9,398 nt of DNA from a bacterium (GTDB lineage Bacteria; Patescibacteriota; Minisyncoccia; Phycocordibacterales; Phycocordibacteraceae), in assembly GCA_021781935.1 (NCBI GenBank), contig JAJXVW010000016.1, forward strand, positions 1 to 9,398. The letters run 5' to 3'. Position 1 is the first letter of the stretch; every line of letters starts with the position of its first letter. Under the pieces are notes generated by a model that was not told the origin of the DNA, made no database searches, and saw nothing but the letters and a program-made list of their open reading frames with translations. A program made the translations under genes and the position numbers. Positions 6,457 to 9,398 of the stretch are shown here, piece after piece.

Positions 6457-7200
6457 CTAGCCGTAGTGTGGCGTGACCGCCGCGGCGGTGTTTTCGATGC
6501 GGATATCGCCGTATTGCTCGAACTGCTCCGCGGCGACAATCCCGTCCTTCACGAGCTCGAGGAGCGCAAGGAAGGAGACGATAACCTCGACCTTCTCCTT
6601 TGCGCTCGCGGAAAATTCCTTGAACGAGAGAGTCATGGCGCGCTGCACGCGCTTCGTAAGGCGATCCATCATCTCCTCGATCGTGACCAGGGGCTTCACG
6701 CGATGTTCCGGGAGCTTTTCTGCATCCTCGCGCGCCGCAAGCACGCGTGCGAGGGCTTCGGCGAGCGCCACGGCCGTCAGGTCGCGGGTCGGCGAGAATG
6801 CGGGATCCGGCGGTCGTCCGGCTGCCGGGAGCATGATCGTCTTGCCGTATATGCGGCTCAACTCTCGCGCGGCGGCGCGAACCTTTTCGTAGGCCGCAAG
6901 ACGCTGCTTGAGGTCATCGACATCACCCTGCTCCTCTTCGGTGAGGGTGAGCTCCGGGATAAGCGACTTTGATTTTATGAGTAGTAAAGTCGCGGCAATC
7001 TGGATGAAGTTCGCTGTCTCTTCCACCGGAAAGGCCTCCTGGGAGCGTACGTGCTGTATGAAGTCCTCTGTAATGCTCGCAAGCGCGAGGTCATTCACGA
7101 GTAGCTTACGCGCCTCGATAAGGTCGAGTACTAGGTCGAACGGGCCATGATAGCTTTCCGTCTGAATCGTGAACCCGGTCTTCGAAGCTACGGTGTCCAT
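6457..7200 (-). CDS. scpA: Segregation and condensation protein A (kleisin)
   Basis: Kleisin subunit that bridges the heads of the SMC condensin and recruits ScpB, acting in chromosome compaction and segregation; 247 aa, the family's usual size. The N-terminal SMC-neck-binding region shows YHGPFDLVLDLIEARK (17-32) and LASITEDFI (40-48). NFIQIAATLLLIKSKSLIP (64-82) follows as in other ScpA proteins, then an acidic linker (85-95) and a C-terminal winged helix with VIVSFLALLELVKDG (206-220) and YGDIRI (230-235). The frame is open back to 7461, but similarity begins just after ATG 7198-7200. The upstream extension is arginine-rich and antisense-like within pepA, so the short start is chosen. It overlaps the pepA stop by 13 nt, has no Shine-Dalgarno, and a -10-like box lies just upstream. 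smc is not in the window. Confidence 0.93.
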   Translation of the reverse strand: MDTVASKTGFTIQTESYHGPFDLVLDLIEARKLLVNDLALASITEDFIQHVRSQEAFPVEETANFIQIAATLLLIKSKSLIPELTLTEEEQGDVDDLKQRLAAYEKVRAAARELSRIYGKTIMLPAAGRPPDPAFSPTRDLTAVALAEALARVLAAREDAEKLPEHRVKPLVTIEEMMDRLTKRVQRAMTLSFKEFSASAKEKVEVIVSFLALLELVKDGIVAAEQFEQYGDIRIENTAAAVTPHYG

Positions 7201-8597
7201 CGTTCTAGGAAGTGTAGCAGGAGACGGATGGGCGCGCCGGCAGAACCCTTGCTTAACTGGTCCGCGGAATTCGTCGTCATGCGCGGGGCTATGTCGAGAT
7301 GCGCCCAGGGTGCGCCGAGGTCCTTGGCGAACTGCCAAAGGAACATGCCGCCTTCTATCGCCCCGCCGTAGCGAGCGTGCTCGCCGGTCGCGATGTTCGC
7401 GAGATCCGCGAAATCGCTCTTCACCATGCTCTCGTACTCTTCCCAGAGCGGCAGACGCCACGCATAGTCTCCGCTTGCCTCCGAGCTTTCGAGAAGGGCG
7501 TCAGCGAGGGCGTCGTCCTTAGAGAGGAGTGCACTCGCGTGGAGGCCGAGGGCTACCACGGCAGCGCCCGTTAATGTTGCTACATCGATGACCGCTGCCG
7601 GCTCGAATCGTTTTGCGTAGGTGAGCGCATCGGCAAGCACGAGCCGGCCTTCAGCGTCGGTGTTCAATACCTCAATGGTCTTTCCTGAAAGAGATTTCAA
7701 GATGTCACCCGGCCGGTAACTCTCGCCAGAGGTTGCGTTCTCAGCAGAAGGTACGAGCGCAATAACGTGCCGTTTCAGCTTGAGACGCGCCGCGAGCACG
7801 ATGGTGTGGATGACTGCAGCGGCACCGGACATATCCATGTGCATCTCGTAAATATAGGCAGAGGGCTTCAGATTCAACCCCCCTGAATCGAAGGTAATGC
7901 CCTTCCCCGCGAGTACGATAGGCGCGGAGCCTGCCCCCTTATATTCCATGATGGTAAATGTCGGGGGCTCCTTCGCGCCTTTCCCGACACCGAGTAAGGC
8001 ACCCATGCCGAGCTTCTCGATATCTTTGACGCCGAGTAGCTTCACCGTAATCGGAAGACCTTTCGCGGCCGTCCTAGCGGCCGCGGCAAGCGACTTTGGT
8101 GTCATGTCCCCGCCTGGCGTGTTTGCGAGCGTGCGCGCCTTATTCACTTCCTCAGCGATAACGAGCCCGCGCTTCATGCCAGCCTGCATGTCCTTAGGCG
8201 TATCTCCGCAGACGAGCACCTCCTCGATATCCTTCCAGCCCTCCTTCGGCTTCGTCTTGAAATCGCGAAACTCGTATGCGGCAAGCGCGAGGTTTTCAGC
8301 GATAAGGGAGCCGAGTTCCGGTAGCGGCACGTCGTGCATCTCTGGGAATGGCGAGCGCGAGAGCTCGAGCGCAATCTTCCCTATCTCGTGCTGCATGGCC
8401 GCACGCATGATGCGCCGCGGCACGAGCTGGAACTTCCGGCGCGTGACTTCTTTCCACAGTCCGACACCAATCTCGAGCCAACGGATGCCGTCCGTCTCGA
8501 CGAAACGCGTTGTGCCAGGCTTCTGTTCCGTGACACGGACACGGACGTATCCCTTCGGCGCATCCGCTACTGGCTTCGGTGTGAACGTGAGCTTCAT
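7188..8597 (-). CDS. pepA: Leucyl aminopeptidase, peptidase family M17
   Basis: Two-metal cytosolic aminopeptidase that removes N-terminal residues during peptide turnover; 469 aa. The C-terminal catalytic domain carries the M17 signature residues: GKGITFDSGG (231-240, metal ligands K232 and D237), a lysine at 244, MDMSGAAAV (254-262, D255) and NTDAEGRLVLADA (312-324, D314 and E316 ligands, R318 the catalytic/bicarbonate-site arginine). The HLDIA segment (433-437) and KGSAG (450-454) near the end also fit. The N-terminal domain (about 1-150) is divergent, as usual in M17. The start is fixed by the ATGA overlap with aspS. An AGGA six bases before the ATG is the best Shine-Dalgarno candidate among these genes. 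The TAG stop lies 13 nt inside scpA, and a candidate scpA promoter sits in the last codons. All metal ligands are present, so activity is expected; substrate preference is not visible. Confidence 0.95.
   Translation of the reverse strand: MKLTFTPKPVADAPKGYVRVRVTEQKPGTTRFVETDGIRWLEIGVGLWKEVTRRKFQLVPRRIMRAAMQHEIGKIALELSRSPFPEMHDVPLPELGSLIAENLALAAYEFRDFKTKPKEGWKDIEEVLVCGDTPKDMQAGMKRGLVIAEEVNKARTLANTPGGDMTPKSLAAAARTAAKGLPITVKLLGVKDIEKLGMGALLGVGKGAKEPPTFTIMEYKGAGSAPIVLAGKGITFDSGGLNLKPSAYIYEMHMDMSGAAAVIHTIVLAARLKLKRHVIALVPSAENATSGESYRPGDILKSLSGKTIEVLNTDAEGRLVLADALTYAKRFEPAAVIDVATLTGAAVVALGLHASALLSKDDALADALLESSEASGDYAWRLPLWEEYESMVKSDFADLANIATGEHARYGGAIEGGMFLWQFAKDLGAPWAHLDIAPRMTTNSADQLSKGSAGAPIRLLLHFLERWTP
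7211..7219 (-). promoter_or_regulatory. Candidate extended -10 promoter for scpA
   Basis: The minus strand reads TGCTACACT, an extended -10 pattern (TG-n-TAnnnT), ending 10 nt before the scpA ATG. A start site about 7 nt downstream would give a leader of only about 4 nt. The same ten bases (TGCTACACTT) recur before murG. No -35 hexamer is apparent. It lies within pepA coding sequence, so coincidence cannot be excluded. Confidence 0.45.
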
Positions 8598-9398
8598 GCG
8601 TCGTCCTGCGGGTCGACCATGAGGCCGAGTTCCGCTAGCTGCGCATCCGTGAGCGGTTTCGGCGCCTTCATGACCGCCGTCTGTCCGCTCCGAGTCATGG
8701 GAAATGCTTGAACCTCGCGTAGGTACGTCTCGCCGGTCAGGTTCATGATGTTGCGTTCGATGCCGAGCGCGATCCCGCCGTGAGGCGGCGTCCCGAAACG
8801 GAACGCTTTCAGCATGTGGCCGATGCGTTCCTCCACCTCTCTCCGGTCATGGCCCATGACGCGGTAGGTTGCCTCGAGTATTTCCGGCCTGTGCGCGCGG
8901 ATCGAGCCGCCGCCAGTCTCGAATCCGTTGCAGACGAGGTCATATTGCGCGGCGAGGATGTTCTCGATGTTCTCGCCCTTCATGAGCGATTCGAGATGCT
9001 CAGGCTTCGGCATCGAGAATGGGTTATGCGTGAAAGTCCACTTGCCCTCGTCGTCCTTCTCGAACATAGGGAAGTCGATGACCCAGGCGTATGCGAGCAC
9101 TCCCGCAGCCTTCTCCTCTTCCGTGCGCATGTCGAATTTGTCTGCGCCGTATTGCTTCATGGCTTCCGCGTACGTGATGCGCGGGAACGGCTTCGCCTTG
9201 AGCGTATGTCCCATGGCTTCGACGACGGCTGTGATCATGGACTCCACGGTCTGCATGACGTCTTCTTGTGAGACGAAGGACATCTCGAGGTCGAGCTGCG
9301 TATGCTCGAAACCGCGGTCCGCACGAAGGTCCTCATCGCGCACGGCCCGCGCGAGCTGGAAGTAGCGCTCGAACCCCGCCGTCATGAGGAGCTGTTTA
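8594..9398 (-). CDS. aspS: Aspartate--tRNA ligase, C-terminal part (5' end outside window)
   Basis: Class II aminoacyl-tRNA synthetase that charges tRNA(Asp) with aspartate in the cytoplasm. The frame is open through the right edge, where the last codons read KQLLM, matching the SPQ-x-KQLLM segment of bacterial AspRS, so the anticodon-binding N-terminus lies outside. About 267 residues are present. Counting from the first internal Met (codon 9383-9385), motif 2 is RDEDLRADR (16-24) followed by FEHTQLDLEM, the aspartate/adenylate region is FTHNPFSMP (118-126) and GGGSIRAHRPE (158-168), and motif 3 is GGIALGIER (203-211). The large GAD insertion normally found between YG.DK.D.R and the DFP segment is missing: residues 79-86 run to WVIDFP (101-106) across about 14 residues. 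The motif 2 form is bacterial, not archaeal. The TGA stop overlaps the pepA start as ATGA, implying coupled translation. Confidence 0.96.
   Translation of the reverse strand, partial: KQLLMTAGFERYFQLARAVRDEDLRADRGFEHTQLDLEMSFVSQEDVMQTVESMITAVVEAMGHTLKAKPFPRITYAEAMKQYGADKFDMRTEEEKAAGVLAYAWVIDFPMFEKDDEGKWTFTHNPFSMPKPEHLESLMKGENIENILAAQYDLVCNGFETGGGSIRAHRPEILEATYRVMGHDRREVEERIGHMLKAFRFGTPPHGGIALGIERNIMNLTGETYLREVQAFPMTRSGQTAVMKAPKPLTDAQLAELGLMVDPQDDA

Noticed and set aside
7201..7461. N-terminal extension of scpA by 87 residues
   Set aside because: Arginine-rich, low-complexity sequence read in a second frame of pepA; ScpA homology starts after ATG 7198-7200 at normal family length.

Overview
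The window is a compact bacterial housekeeping block. Nine genes all run leftward (minus strand) with almost no space between them. Reading in the direction of transcription, from right to left, they are: aspS (3' part only), pepA, scpA, scpB, a D-Ala-D-Ala carboxypeptidase gene, mraY, ftsW, murG and gltX. Neighbours overlap by 4 or 13 nt or lie 1-4 nt apart, except before scpB (66 nt) and murG (21 nt). Nothing in it looks like a mobile element, CRISPR array, rRNA or tRNA gene.

The organism is probably a Patescibacteria/CPR member of the Parcubacteria (Paceibacteria) type with moderately high GC. This is inferred from four things: reduced tRNA synthetases (a GluRS without the zinc-knuckle cysteines and an AspRS without the usual large GAD insertion), a divergent MraY, very tight gene packing, and weak or absent Shine-Dalgarno sequences with -10-like boxes placed directly before start codons. 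UGA is used as a stop (aspS, mraY), which argues against the Gracilibacteria/Absconditabacteria code. Six of nine genes end in TAG.

Region by region: 8594-9398 is the C-terminal half of aspartyl-tRNA synthetase. 7188-8597 is an M17 leucyl aminopeptidase. 5827-7200 encodes ScpA and ScpB, the kleisin and winged-helix partners of the SMC condensin. 1523-5824 is a cell-wall block: a membrane-anchored DD-carboxypeptidase that trims stem peptides, MraY that makes lipid I, the SEDS glycosyltransferase FtsW, and MurG that makes lipid II. 190-1521 is glutamyl-tRNA synthetase. 1-189 holds a stem-loop with a T tract on the plus strand and, at the left edge, a possible promoter and first codons of a further leftward gene.

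Functionally, the wall genes form a lipid I to lipid II to glycan-strand series, with the Mur ligases usually interleaved in a dcw cluster (for example murD between mraY and ftsW) absent here. Placing scpAB just upstream puts chromosome condensation and septal wall synthesis in one probable transcription unit. I see no new defence, mobile or metabolic system. The points most worth checking are the repeated leaderless-type promoter boxes, the substituted catalytic acids of MraY, and the trimmed synthetases.
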